The notes: generated by a model not told the origin, from the sequence alone. A stretch of 64,000 nt of DNA from Heliocidaris tuberculata (GCA_025618425.1 CM046845.1:3332541-3396540), one strand, 5' to 3'. Shown: positions 26,458 through 34,753, counted from the stretch's first letter. A program made the numbers and translations.

Positions 26458-28128
26458 CTCTTTCTCTTCCTCTTCCCCCACCTCTTGATTTTTACTTATT
26501 AAAATTCCTATGAATGTTTTGATGGTTTCCTTTTTCATATCACTTAACAACAATAAGAAAGTTAAATGAAATGAAATTAGATAGAGAATGTTGATTCTTG
26601 TTTATTATTGATAAAAATTTACTGCCATAAATATATTTTTACTATTCTGCCAGCATTGATATGTATCTTATATAAATGTTCCAAATTGAATTGCATTGTC
26701 TTGCATTCCAAATTTCTAATTTCTCAAATTTGAGAATAATATTGTATGATCTATGATATTTATACTGTGCCTTTTTCTTTTCTAAACTCCACAGAATACG
26801 ATCCTTACTCAATATGTGACAATAACATCAACTATCCTGACATCAGCAAGTCTGCGACTCTCCCACGCCACTTCAATCCATCCTCGATCTTTCAAGCTGT
26901 ATCGACAGCCTCATCATCATCGTCTTCTTCTTCGTCGTCCTCCTCTTCATCCTCCTCGTCCTCTTCCTCCACAGCTTCGACCCCTCACTCTCAGATGCAC
27001 CGCCGTCACTCCTCTATCGGTGCCTTCACCAACAGTGAGATGTCTATCCATGGTACCGTGCGCCGCAGAAAACCGCCGCCACCGATCAGGAGGACGCCGT
27101 CAGGTAACTCACTCTCCTTCAGCCTTACGGAGTCCAACAGTGCTCCGCAGTTTGACGAGTCTGGGAAGTTCAAGGTGCCCCCTCCCACGGTGCCAGTTAA
27201 AGATACCCCAGCCAAGGTAGCGCGTAGCCAGAGTCTGAGGGTAGGGAATGATGATAACATGGCCCAGGCCATGAGTAGGATTGCTTTGAAAGAAAGCCTA
27301 GATGCCAAGCTGGCCGAGCGTCGTAACTCACCAAGGACACCACCCGGGGAGGTTGGGAACAAGCAGCCAGTGTTTAGTATTGGTAGTAATGGTCAGAGTG
27401 GTAGTATGGTAGATGGACAATCATCGTTTATCACGTCAACGCCAGGGTCTAGGCATAGTATTGCCCATCCTCCTTCGTCTTTTCAACAGCAGTCATTTTC
27501 ACAACAGCAACAACAAAAACAACAGCAACAAGAACTGCAATATCACTTACAACTGCAACAGCAGAAGCAACAACAGCAGCAACTGCAGCACCAGCTACAG
27601 CACCAGCATCAGCAGCATCAACAGCAACAAAATCAACAACAAAGTCAGCAACAGCGACCACAAATGCAGTCTCAGCCGCAGCAACAACAATACATGCAGT
27701 ATCAGTACCAGCAACAACAGCAGCAACAACAGCAGCAACAACAATACCAACAGCAACAAGCTCAACAGAACCACTATCAGACACTGCCCCAGCAACCCCA
27801 AACTCCACAGCAGCAGCAGCAGTTCCCTCCCCAGCAAGGTTATGGCTACACCACTCCCGATGGTAGGAGTATACCCCAACCCCCCTCTTTCAACCCCCCT
27901 ACCCCTCCCGTACAGGGGAGTCCTCTCCCCCCTCCACCACTCTCCATGCTGTCCACTCCATCCCCCCAGAAGCAGCAGGAGCAGCATCAGGCAGCTCCGG
28001 TAGAAAGTGAGTCAGAGGAGGAGGAGGAGACGGGTCTCGGGGTCATGGCTGATATCAGACGGGGAGTCACTCTGAAAAAGACTACCCAAAGGAACGATCG
28101 CTCAGCGCCGAGGATATCCTCACCCTGA
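4156..28128 (+). CDS. MTSS1: MTSS1/MIM (I-BAR and WH2 actin-membrane scaffold), gene span, 5' partial
   Basis: Eight exons join in frame: 4156-4230, 21805-21962, 22741-22890, 23408-23833, 24696-25011, 25542-25627, 26079-26304 and 26795-28128. Together they encode 923 residues and a stop. MTSS1 family proteins bind PI(4,5)P2 membranes through an N-terminal I-BAR (IMD) dimer and bind actin monomers through a C-terminal WH2 motif; they shape protrusions, cilia and dendritic spines. Seen here: residues 1-128 match the last part of the IMD, residues 129 onward resemble the vertebrate serine-rich region (TPPSSP, SRKSS, NSSDSRSSGS, RLSSVSSQDSGF), and the end carries VMADIRRGVTLKKT, a textbook WH2. 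The IMD start (about 150 residues in vertebrates) is not found in 1-4155 and is presumably upstream. With it the protein would be about 1,070 residues, longer than the roughly 755-residue vertebrate form, mostly through Ser and Gln tracts. The family call is secure; MTSS1 and its vertebrate paralog MTSS2 cannot be told apart in an invertebrate. Confidence 0.95.
7099..7163. repeat. 29-bp tandem duplication
   Basis: CAATAAATCCATGTTGTGTC then ATTGACCTT is repeated twice with a partial third copy. Two AATAAA sequences lie within it but in intron context, so they are unlikely to be used. Confidence 0.8.
9405..9690. repeat. Tandem repeat of 100-106 bp, nearly three units
   Basis: Units begin TTCATCC and continue TTCCATCTATCCTC, then GGATAGGTTTCATTGCATTG and ATAGCATCATA. 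Starts lie near 9410, 9510 and 9616. Non-coding, in the large MTSS1 intron. Confidence 0.75.
10775..11012. mobile_element. Short inverted-repeat element, GGCCTGAATTCACAAAGGAG type, copy 1
   Basis: The element starts GGCCTGAATTCACAAAGGAG and ends with the complement CTCCTTTGTGAATTCGGGCC, extended inward by GTTTAAACCATGG blocks. It is flanked by AGA on both sides (10772-10774, 11013-11015), which may be a 3-bp target duplication as in PIF/Harbinger elements. A diverged copy lies at 34602-34753. No ORF. Confidence 0.7.
11812..12208. mobile_element. Inverted-repeat element (AAGCCCACTGCACACTATAC ends)
   Basis: The left arm has AAAGCCCACTGCACACTATA then CGATCGGTCTGCGATC. The right arm on the opposite strand reads TTAAGCCCACACACAGTATA then CGATCAACTGCGATC. 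The imperfect arms are about 38 bp. The interior is AT-rich and non-coding. Superfamily not recognised. Confidence 0.6.
12617..12706 (+). repeat. Perfect-stem hairpin, microRNA-precursor-like
   Basis: GAGCCAGAAGGGTGTTAACTC pairs with its exact complement after a loop of about 14 bases. A 4-base bulge and GTCTGTTTG pairing with CAAACAGAC extend the stem. It lies in the sense strand of the MTSS1 intron, so the primary transcript would fold. Related hairpins occur at 33298-33455, which suggests a small palindromic mobile element. Confidence 0.6.
13010..14010. repeat. Degenerate tandem array of 60-130 bp units
   Basis: The phrases TGATGAACAGTTTCTGTCTA, AAGACATCCATGTTCACAT and TTATTATTCAATACT recur about every 60 to 130 bp, alternating in the first half with CCCATCT, GTTGATTGAACA and TCTGACCTTCTTCAAGAC. 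The units are strongly diverged, so the array is old. Confidence 0.6.
15155..15913. mobile_element. Inverted-repeat element (GGGGCGGTATTCTGAAAAC ends)
   Basis: The left end reads GGGTGGTATTCTGGAAATTG, and the right end on the opposite strand GGGGCGGTATTCTGAAAACT. Inside each end further copies of TTGGTATTCTGAAAATTG and GTTACAACAA or TTGTTGTAAC motifs recur in opposite orientation, so the ends are complex or the element is nested. About 760 bp, no ORF. Confidence 0.65.
16150..16559. mobile_element. piggyBac-like short element, copy 2 (ATAA flanks)
   Basis: This element is homologous over its full length to 2172-2578. It begins CCCTTTCGAGACAATTGACC and ends TGTCCTGAAAGGG. The flanks are ATAA on both sides, so the target duplication is again 4 bp, but not the strict TTAA of copy 1. 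It lies in the 17.6-kb MTSS1 intron and is non-coding. Confidence 0.75.
17060..17090. repeat. GA microsatellite
   Basis: A (GA)n run following a purine-rich GGGAGGG stretch in the large MTSS1 intron. Confidence 0.9.
17225..17835. repeat. Four-unit tandem array, 142-159 bp per unit
   Basis: Units start near 17230, 17372, 17531 and 17677. Each ends in ACATGGCAGTAACA then CCTTATTGC-like sequence. Three units contain a pyrimidine-rich TTTCTCTATCCC then TTCCAG that looks like a splice acceptor. One frame is open for 207 codons, but this follows from the repeat structure and matches no known protein. Confidence 0.7.
18832..19006 (-). repeat. Dispersed repeat, copy 1 (minus orientation)
   Basis: Read on the minus strand, the sequence from GGCCCGAACATTGCAGCTG side to CAAGAACTCAACCTTCCC is about 80% similar by eye to 30470-30657 on the plus strand. 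Shared blocks include CAAATTATTTTTCACCTTTC and CAAGAACTCAACCTTCCCTT. No coding potential; class unknown. Confidence 0.65.
21805..21962 (+). CDS. MTSS1: MTSS1 exon: I-BAR core (LDSAMQDVND...)
   Basis: This 158-bp exon lies between TTCTTGCAG and GTGAGT, phase 1 in and phase 0 out. It encodes 53 residues including LDSAMQDVNDMFILLEE, ALIEERSRFC and FLRPVV. These match the vertebrate IMD helix that reads LDSALQDVND, ALIEERGRFC and LRPVI. It follows a 17.6-kb intron. A degenerate partial copy of its 3' half occurs about 180 bp downstream and is listed separately. Confidence 0.95.
22041..22141 (+). pseudogene. Partial duplicate of the preceding I-BAR exon, possible alternative exon
   Basis: The sequence reads in frame as TGRFSTLNDFLKAVV directly before GTGAGT, against RSRFCSLVGFLRPVV before GTGAGT in the true exon. 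At the DNA level the last 50 bp are clearly related, and the donor context is identical. An upstream TTTTATAG at 22033-22040 would act as acceptor and give a 101-bp open exon, which has exactly the phase (1 in, 0 out) needed to replace the 158-bp exon. The 5' half of the original exon is not recognisable, so the product would lose 19 residues of a rigid helix. It may be a decaying duplicate or a rare alternative exon; the sequence alone cannot decide. Confidence 0.5.
22741..22890 (+). CDS. MTSS1: MTSS1 exon: end of I-BAR domain
   Basis: This 150-bp exon is phase 0 on both sides, with acceptor TTTGTTACAG and donor GTAAGT. It encodes EDEISMLSEVVHLQTVMEDL, then PPTSEQVIHDIKG and QWSY. Vertebrate MTSS1 has EEEISMLGEITHLQ, SSSEQVILDLKG and YSWSY at the same place, which is the end of the folded IMD. 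Confidence 0.95.
23408..23833 (+). CDS. MTSS1: MTSS1 exon: serine-rich regulatory region
   Basis: This 426-bp exon (142 codons, phase 0 both sides) starts TPPSSPTPSTGSRKSSMCSL and contains LNSSDSRSSGS, a His/Ser-rich middle, RLSSVSSQDSGFTSQD and an acidic end. The order of motifs follows vertebrate MTSS1 (TPPSSP, SRKSS, NSSDSRSSGS, RLSSVSSHDSGF). DSGFTS, encoded at 23645-23662, fits the DSGxxS phosphodegron by which SCF-betaTrCP is reported to control vertebrate MTSS1. The region is predicted to be disordered. Confidence 0.94.
23856..24205. mobile_element. Inverted-repeat element (GCCCCATCTTATAAAGAGT ends) beside an MTSS1 exon
   Basis: The left end has GGCCCCATCTTATAAAGAGT, then GATTGATTCAAATCAATC. 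The right end on the opposite strand has AGCCCCGTCTTATAAGGAGT, then GCGATCGATTCAAATCAATA. The arms are about 45 bp. The element begins only 22 bp after the donor site of the exon ending at 23833. Its interior is repeated at 54395-54620. Confidence 0.7.
24696..25011 (+). CDS. MTSS1: MTSS1 exon: Pro/Ser-rich linker
   Basis: This 316-bp exon has acceptor TTTCCATATAG and donor GTAAGT, phase 0 in and phase 1 out. It encodes a low-complexity linker (HGRLSSSDQSSSEGS, then a Pro/Ser run, APTPPWLDNKLP, and PGPKKQPKPVPTP). It contains several PxxP cores of the kind bound by SH3 domains. Only this frame is open across the exon and joins both neighbours, which fixes it. No close match to a vertebrate exon is recognised. 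Confidence 0.85.
25542..25627 (+). CDS. MTSS1: MTSS1 exon: short linker (SATLPTRRASQ)
   Basis: This 86-bp exon lies between TTTTCATTCAG and GTAAGT, phase 1 in and phase 0 out. It encodes IVPQPLSSTNGTDQSSNR followed by SATLPTRRASQ. The RRAS sequence is a possible basophilic-kinase site. The exon is supported by the match of phase at both junctions and by good splice sites, more than by similarity. Confidence 0.75.
25672..25801. mobile_element. piggyBac-like short element, truncated copy 3
   Basis: The sequence from TTGTTTTCAAAGAC to CATGAAAGGG matches the right third of copies 1 and 2. It includes the shared TTGCCAATTTGAAGAA block and a TTAA after the end. The left two thirds are missing. It lies in the short MTSS1 intron before the exon at 26079. 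Confidence 0.7.
25890..25972. repeat. Degenerate CCCTAA-like repeats
   Basis: CCTAACCCTACACCTTACCC, TAAACCTGAACCTTAACC and AACCTAGCCCTAACC recur over about 80 bp. This resembles a decayed telomere-type repeat (TTAGGG on the other strand) inside an MTSS1 intron, but many units deviate. Confidence 0.45.
26079..26304 (+). CDS. MTSS1: MTSS1 exon: SGYGTQASSP region
   Basis: This 226-bp exon has acceptor TTTTGTTCAG, phase 0 in, and ends in phase 1 at GTCAGT. It encodes GSSPVGLEAALARGEAERKI, a Lys/Pro linker and SAGSSGYGTQASSPNTSSDT. The last part corresponds to vertebrate CSSGYSTQTTTPCCSEDT, and the ALARG part to ALALSRG, which precede the C-terminal region in MTSS1 proteins. Confidence 0.9.
26418..26472. 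repeat. CT microsatellite in an MTSS1 intron
   Basis: (CT)n lies about 115 bp after the donor at 26305 and 320 bp before the next acceptor. It is pyrimidine-rich on the sense strand but too far from the acceptor to be its polypyrimidine tract. Confidence 0.9.
26795..28128 (+). CDS. MTSS1: MTSS1 last exon: poly-Ser, Pro-rich, Gln-rich and WH2
   Basis: The last exon starts after CTCCACAG in phase 1 and ends at TGA 28126-28128. It encodes EYDPYSICDN, SKSATLPRHFNPSSIFQ (vertebrate: DKSSTIPRNSDI), 20 serines (26911-26970), RRRKPPPPIRRTPSG, PPPTVPVKDTP, a Gln-rich region (27486-27840) with His/Tyr interruptions, and a Pro-rich stretch. The C terminus is VMADIRRGVTLKKT, then NDRSAPRIS. Vertebrate MTSS1 ends IRRGVKLKKT, then NDRSAPRFS. 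This WH2 motif binds ATP-actin monomers. Poly-Ser uses all four TCN codons and poly-Gln mixes CAA and CAG, so these are not pure DNA slippage tracts. Confidence 0.95.
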
Positions 28129-28828
28129 GTGCCGTCGCCCGTTTCGTAAATTTGTATAAATGAACAATATGATAGAGCCCTGACAAGCATAGAGAGCCAA
28201 GACATGTCCAAAGGACCATAATGAACTTCTGTTCCGTGTTCTTGATTATTTTTAATAATGGCATATTACACAACATTAACAAAGTCAGATGTGGATAAGT
28301 TTTGCTTGTATTTCACACATGTCATGTTTGTTTTGTGTACCATAATATGACTCTTCTATCTTACTATAGATAAACTCACAGTCCTTCAAACTTTTCCTGT
28401 CATTCATCAACCCACTTGATGTAAGATGTAATGTTTCATCCTCTAATTGGTTTGTACATACATGTTATGTCCCACTACACTAGTGTGGAATAGTGATAAT
28501 TTTGTGTGTGGGAAAGTAGAGAATTATCGCAAAGCTGTCCAATGACAGATACACATTCACCTTAAATTGAGAGCTTATCAAAGTAATATTTTATTGAAGG
28601 GAATTTCCTGACCTTGGCAGTGCCCTAGTCCAGATCTTCACCCCCCCTCCCCCTTGAAATAAGAACAACTCATTCTCACAGAAGTTGCTGTCTTTATATG
28701 ATAGAAAACATCTTATAGGAAAGTCAAACTAATTAACTCAAATACTTTCTCACTAGTTAAACCAAAGATCACTTAGTTTTGCTAATGTTTCATTAAAGTA
28801 AGTCTGCTTATTTGATCTCCAAATCTTT

Positions 28829-28834
28829 AATAAA
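28829..28834 (+). terminator. MTSS1: Candidate proximal poly(A) signal of MTSS1
   Basis: AATAAA lies 701 bases past the stop codon. It is the first clear canonical hexamer downstream of the coding region on this strand. Chance occurrence is plausible in AT-rich DNA. Confidence 0.35.
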
Positions 28835-30469
28835 CTGGTGAAGGGACTGCTCCCTGCTTTGTAGAATTTATTCTCAACCAAAACTTCAACTCACCATTTA
28901 TTCAGGGATAATTGTGAAGGTGCATTTAAGGTAAGGATATACTCCCTTAGCCAAAGTTATGCAAATCAATATAAATGATGGTGCATTTTTTTTTTCCTTC
29001 TCATATTTATGTTTTATTCTGTACTGAAATATTTTGTTTTAGAAGGTGTAATTAAGTGTATGATTTAGGATCCCCTTTCATAACGGTTCTTTTATCCTTA
29101 TATTCTCCATTTTTCAATTAATTTTTGATTTATTTAAACATAAGGAGCTTCTTCAAAATGGTGCTTTCATAATCATAATCAATCATAGTAATTAAGAATA
29201 TAGTAAAAAAACTCAAAATAAATCAAGAGTCTGAATATCTTGCCTAGCAGTGCATTACACACTGTATGTATATGCATTTTGCTCATATTTATTCAACATC
29301 ATTTATTGCAAGTACAACTATATAGACAGTAACATATATCGCCTGCTTAAGATAATCCTGTAGTAGAGATAGAGCAATGACAACAACAGAAAAGTGATGC
29401 TGAATTCTTATTTTGAATGATGCATTGCAGCTAAAAGGACATATCAAGGTTTGAAAGCCAGGCAGTGGCACCATCTAACACAAGATGGAGGTGCTTGATG
29501 ATGTTGAATTGTTCGTCCTTGTATTATGATTAAATGTAGTAGATGGATTCATTCATTAGACTTAGGAACTGCTTGAAACACGAATCACACCTGCAATAAT
29601 CACTTGAGGTGTACTGCATTTTTTTCAAAGAGCACTGATGGCTGTGATACGGTGAAAACAATACATGGGAGCAGTGAGCGATTTAGCCCTGGAAAACTCT
29701 AAAAGAGCTCTGGTAAACTCAGAAAGAGCTTTGGTAAAGAACAAAGATGTACCTAAGAGTTGACACGACAAAATCACACTTGAGCGAAAAAGTATTTCTT
29801 ACACTGCTGTGATTACACACTCATGGTACCAAATGTTTACAATCCTGTATATCACAGACATGTGCGCTATCCAAGATACTTGTACAAGTTATAATCATTA
29901 TTATCTGTTTCATTTGACAATTGTTTTGAAATCACTGTCGCTCCACATCACACAGATGAAAGTCCACTGTTTGATTGGCCAGGAAGATAAATTAAGAAGA
30001 TATTTTGATTGGGCAGGAGTAGAGAATGCAAAGGAATGTATAAATATTGTAATTATAGCAATGCAAGCCATGTCAATGGTGAATGTAAGAATGGTATTGA
30101 GAGGACTGATGTAAATCGTTAAAAGAAGGAAAGAAATTGGTATTTATTTTATGAGAGATGCTGTTGTTTAGAGACAGTCATTTCTGTGTGATATATTTTG
30201 TATGTACAGTGCAATGTGGTGGCTGGTAATAGGCTGCATAGGAAAGGTTTATATTGTCCATTGAGAGCCAGAAGAATGTTAAAGATAAAGTTGAGTTCTG
30301 GTCATGTGATTACATTGTGAAAGACACTGTCTCAAAGCAATTGGGAAAGGTTGATCATGCCTACAGAGGTTTTGGAACCATCCACATGATAAGAAATTGA
30401 CCCAATCTCGCTAAAAAGCACATGCACTGCACACAGCAGTGGGTATATGGGACTGCACACACGTGGCAT

Positions 30470-30657
30470 GAATGTTCGGGCCAAACATTTCAGCTATTTC
30501 TAGTCATGTTTCGAATATGAGGCCATTTGAAGAGCAATCCTGTTCAGGGGATTTTTCTCCTTTGATGTTCTTCCAAACGGACATAACAGGAATGAGAAAG
30601 CTCACAAATTATTTTTCACCTTTCCAAGAACTCAACCTTCCCTTTAATGCTCTCAAC
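30470..30657 (+). repeat. Dispersed repeat, copy 2
   Basis: This is the plus-orientation partner of 18832-19006. It starts near AATGTTCGGGCC and ends near CCTTCCCTTTAATGCTCTC. It lies in the presumed 3' region of MTSS1. It has a short open frame, but so does the inverse copy by shared descent, and nothing suggests a protein. Confidence 0.65.
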
Positions 30658-32005
30658 AGATGATTTATCTTGCTAAGTTGTGTGGTTGAATTTGATCAGC
30701 TCAGTTTTAACACAGAGGATGGTTTTTGGGACTTTTCCCTTAGTAGGAGTTCATTTGGTGTATTTATTTGTGAAATGTAGACATGCTCTGAAAGGGATAT
30801 AATCAAGGAGCTTCACAGCTCTATTTAACTTGCGTAGCAACCGATTGTCTTTAAACAGTAGAAATTCCACAAACAGTAGAGTTGTCTGTACTGCCGATAT
30901 TTTGCCTGCATCTTTCTCTTCTTTCATCAACATTCAGATGGTTCTGTCAACTTGTTTTCACTGTTAGGTAACTTTTGTCCAGTTGTAACTGCCCTTTCAA
31001 CAAGGTTGGGAACATTTTTCGCTGTCAGTATAATGATATGATATTCACTAAACACTCTTTGATTATTGACTGCCGTAGTCTTCAGCTCAAAGTGGTATAT
31101 GATTGTTATAAAACACATTTCCTGTCCAAATGTGCACACAATGTAAAGCCTTGTAGGAATACAGAATGATGAATAACTGTCTCATGTATGGAGCTCAAAA
31201 TAGTGTATACGTGTTAAAAAACTTGTTCTTGTAGCGGATGCTTTTCTAATTCCTGCATAAATGAAAATGGCTAGGACTCACCGTTTGGTAAGCTGCTGTA
31301 ATTTCCATTTTTTTTTCCATTTAACTGACCAAAATGTCATTTTTTATTTGATTAGATGGTATCCAGGGTAATTTATGTCATTTTGATTCCTGGTCCTTGC
31401 AAGGATAGCATTCCACCAGAGATGGATAGCACCCTCAGAACCTTTGCTTTGACAAATAATGCAAGGCACATCTTGAATATGTCAAAATTACAGTCCAGAA
31501 GGGTATGATTTGTTGTTTCTTAGAAAGGCTCATTCATTTCTTACATTGTGAGAAAGACAAGTGGTTTTGATTTTTATCTTGGGAAGATGGACCTATGTTT
31601 GTGGAGTGAGTTATTGCTGTATTGAAAGGGCATTGTTTTAAGAGAAGTTTGTAGACAGATCCAGGCAAAGAAAGTCAGCACTCTTTTGCATAGGGTGGTA
31701 CTTTGCTAGTTGAAGACTTTTGTATCAGTGCCCTTTATTTCATCTGAACTAACAAGCTGCTCAATCTAACTTTTGTACAAGACAGGGTGTACTCTCGAAT
31801 TTTAGACATAAGATGTTGCTGAAAATCTGTGAATTTGCTTGTGAAAAATTTGTCGTAAACTATTTGTCAAATTAGAAACATGAAGATGAGAACAGTAAGG
31901 TCACGATATTGTGGCTTGTGATGGTTTTTAGTGGGAGTTCAAGAAGTGAATTCACTGTCTTCACTGTTTGACAGCTTTAGAGAAAAGAAAGTGTCATTGT
32001 GATCT

Positions 32006-32164
32006 GGGCCCCGTTGCATAAAACTTACCACTGATGGTAACTTTGCCATCAATAGTAACTTCCATTTAAACCTTGAATTTGATTGGCTGTTGATCAATGT
32101 TACTATGGTAGTTATCATTGATGACAGAGTTACCATTAATGGTAAGTTTTATGCAATGGGACCC
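32006..32164. mobile_element. 159-bp palindromic element (GGGCCCCGTTGCATAAAACT ends)
   Basis: The left end GGGCCCCGTTGCATAAAACT then TACC is mirrored at the right by GGTA then AGTTTTATGCAATGGGACCC. The arms are 24 bp, with further imperfect pairing inside, so nearly the whole element can fold on itself. No ORF. Confidence 0.75.
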
Positions 32165-32489
32165 TGGTGGTTTTGCCACATGGTATCGGTAATGGAACAT
32201 AAGACCTAGTGCCCTTTCAGCAAAAAAAAACAACAACATACTGTATAATCTTGATTTTCTTTTTCATGACTACGCTTATACATAGGATGGGTGTAAAACA
32301 AACAGTAACTAAAAAATGCTTACAATAATCAGCTAACAACGAAGGTCACTAATATTTGTCTAGACCTGATTCCTGGCATCAATATGACATTGTTTTTAAG
32401 AGAGAGCGAGAAAATATAAACAACTACATTCTCAAAGAAATATTCTGACAATGTTACTTACTTCAGATTACGTAACATGCAGTGTTGAT

Positions 32490-33190
32490 GAATTAATATG
32501 ATATAGGGTATTTAACAGAAATGAATCAGCTTTCTAGTATAGGGCTAATCATAGAATACAGGTGACAGAAACTAACAAAATTGGGATTGTTTGCCTAAAT
32601 TGCCTGTGGAGAATTAGATGGACATTAATACGATATAGGGTATTTAACTGAAATGAATTGGCTTCCTAATACAGGGCTAATCGTAGAATACAAGTGACAG
32701 AAACTAACAGAATATGGCTATTTTCCTAAATTATCTGAGAGCAAATTACAATTAACATGATATGGGTATTTAACTGAAATGAATCGGCTTCTTAATACAG
32801 GGCTAATCATAAAACAGATTTGACAGAAATTAAAATGGGATCAGGAGTTAGTCTAAAGGTAACATCTGCTGGCAGCTCTCTGTATTCGCCTACAAACTGA
32901 CTCTGATTGGACCCAGGTTCGAATCTCCGTCGGGTCTTTCGGATGGTGACGTAAATAATCATGTTTGATTGATTCACGTCTGTAAAAACCCAATTAGACA
33001 CACACACACACTAACAGAATATGGCTATTTTCCTGAATTGTCCGAGACCAGATTACAATTAACAAGACATGGGTATTGAACTGAAATGAATTTGCTTTGT
33101 AATCGTAAAATAGAGGTGACAGAAACTAACAAAATTGGGGCTATTTCCCTAACTTACCTGCTGAGAGCCATAAGGACATTAATCATATCT
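32490..33190. repeat. Tandem array of about 130-bp units, interrupted
   Basis: Units share ATAGGGTATTTAACTGAAAT, GGCT then CTAATACAGGGCTAATC, GACAGAAACTAACA and GGCTATTTTCCTAA. Starts recur near 32500, 32633, 32760 and 33066. The third unit is split by a SINE-like insertion at about 32838-33010. Confidence 0.7.
32838..33010 (+). mobile_element. tRNA-derived SINE-like insertion
   Basis: The segment breaks a tandem repeat and ends in a CACACA run. It contains ACCCAGGTTCGAATCTCCGT, whose GGTTCGAATCT (32916-32926) closely fits the polymerase III B box. This is followed by CGGGTCTTTCGGATGGTGACG, which resembles a conserved core found in invertebrate tRNA-type SINEs. The A-box region is weak, and no tRNA cloverleaf is intact, so it is a SINE and not a tRNA gene. 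Confidence 0.6.
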
Positions 33191-33297
33191 TAACATTGCC
33201 ATTCTGGTCTTTAGCAGATGGAATATTTAGTTATTTACTGTTTAGTAACATGGACTTTTAACAAACTCTTGGGAGTGTGATTGTTACGTATGACCTG

Positions 33298-33455
33298 TTG
33301 AGAATCAGAAGGGCATTAACTCATATCATTTTACAAAGAGTTAACACCCTTCTGCCTCCAAACAGACAATATCACCAGCTGAGAGCTAAAAGGGCATTAA
33401 CTCTTTATAAGATATGAGTGCAATGCCCTTCTAGTTATGGGCAGATGATATTGTT
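33298..33455 (+). repeat. Pair of hairpins related to 12617-12706
   Basis: The first hairpin pairs AGAAGGGCATTAACTC with AGTTAACACCCTTCTGCC, followed by CTCCAAACAGACAATATC. The second pairs AAAAGGGCATTAACTC with GAGTGCAATGCCCTTCT. Both share the AGAAGGGYRTTAACTC core of the intron hairpin. They lie downstream of the MTSS1 stop codon. Confidence 0.55.
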
Positions 33456-34295
33456 GTGTGAATTATTTTCATGTATTTACATGTAGTGAGTACAATTTAA
33501 GAAATGTGCTATGATTCATTGTAGATATATTACATCTGTATGTAGAATAATTTGTTTTCTTTGGAAAGCTTATGTAAAATACTCTTTTATTTAATTTATT
33601 ACTTTAGCTCTTGTATTTTGTAGGTAACATTATGTTGTAGTGTTTTCAAAACAAATGACAACAAAGTGAGGATTTGACTCAAGGTCAATTTCCTGTTTGA
33701 AAAGTGTGTTTGATTTGAAGAAAGTAAAACTATGTACAAAGAAGAGAAAAAAAAAAAAATCATTTTCAAACATGTGATGGTCTCTTTTTGTAGAGTTCTT
33801 CCAAAATTGCAATGCTTTCTAAAAGATTTTTTAAGGTGATGTATAGATAGATAGATGAGAGAAAATATGAAAAGTAACTAGAAACAGCTAGCTAGAAGTG
33901 TCTGTTGTTTTTGTTTCCTTTTTTTATACCAGCCTCATCATTCAAATGTTTTGATTTTAAGATATTTTTTTTTCAGTGTGTTTTATAAAAGCACCTAAAC
34001 AATTCACACTTGTGAGCCTGCTTTTCATTTTGGTTTCTTCATTTTAGTTGTACTGCTACTTCATGGTGTTTCAAATAGCCGTCTTGCTATCATGTCTTTG
34101 TGCAGCAGTCATAGATTCTTGATATATTGGTTGAGGTACTATGCAAGTTTGCATTTTAAAAGTACATTCATGATTTACATGTATGTGTTACTGTAATGAG
34201 ACAGTGATCTGTAACCATTCTTTTTTTTTTCCTTTTCAAGAGTGAGCCGTGTCAGTACATTAATAAAAAGCTGGAATTACAAGCTAAGATGATTA

Positions 34296-34301
34296 AATAA
34301 A
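34296..34301 (+). terminator. MTSS1: Candidate distal poly(A) signal of MTSS1
   Basis: AATAAA is preceded by another at 34262-34267 and followed by the T-rich ATCTTGTTTT. This would make a 6.2-kb 3' UTR. The use of either signal is unproven. Confidence 0.25.
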
Positions 34302-34457
34302 TGAAGAAAAATCTTGTTTTCAATTATTAAGCACTATAATATCTGCCTAGCTTTGTGATTTTGGATGGGATTTTTCTTTAAATTAGTTATTGGACAGTAA
34401 GAATGAGTATGATATACCTCATAAAAAGGCATTGAAAAAAAATGACCAAGAGGGAGG

Positions 34458-34487
34458 TTTGAGAGAGAGAGAGAGAAGAGAGAAGAG

Positions 34488-34524
<37 letters not shown>

Positions 34525-34586
34525 AGAGAGAGAGAGAAGAGAGAGATACAAATAGAGGTGGAAGGGAGGAGAGAGAGAGAGAGATC
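34458..34586. repeat. GA-rich microsatellite
   Basis: Interrupted (GA)n with GAAGA units, purine-rich over about 100 bp. It lies just beyond the distal candidate poly(A) signal of MTSS1. Confidence 0.95.
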
Positions 34587-34601
34587 CTAAAGACAGAAGG
34601 T

Positions 34602-34657
34602 CGGAATTCACGAAGGAGGTTCAAATTTAATACAGGATTATGTAAACCATGGACGAA

Positions 34658-34706
<49 letters not shown>

Positions 34707-34753
34707 CCCGTAAAATTTAAACATCCTTCAAAGCTTTACAGTAAATTCGGGCC
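34602..34753. mobile_element. Short inverted-repeat element, copy 2 with an AAT expansion
   Basis: The ends CGGAATTCACGAAGGAGGTT and the right end TAAATTCGGGCC match the element at 10775-11012. The interior is shorter and contains an (AAT)n run of about 14 units (34658-34700). It lies between the two converging genes. Confidence 0.6.

Larger units (their letters stand above)
28129..34310 (+). other. Probable 3' UTR and downstream of MTSS1, no coding region
   Basis: No convincing exon is seen on either strand in these 6.2 kb. The + strand carries AATAAA at 28829-28834 and again at 34262-34267 and 34296-34301. Just past the last two, a GA microsatellite begins at 34460. The stretch contains a dispersed repeat (30470-30657), a 159-bp inverted-repeat element (32006-32164), a tandem array with a SINE-like insertion (32490-33190) and hairpin elements (33298-33455). 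Which signal ends the transcript cannot be told. Confidence 0.4.

Noticed and set aside
27413..28003. Asn/Ser-rich plus-strand frame and Val/Ala- or Leu-rich minus-strand frames over the last MTSS1 exon
   Set aside because: They are other-frame readings of the CAA/CAG tract. The true frame ends in the WH2 motif.
32916..32926. A tRNA gene, from the GGTTCGAATCT box
   Set aside because: The acceptor stem, anticodon arm and a good A box are missing. The setting inside a repeat fits a SINE.
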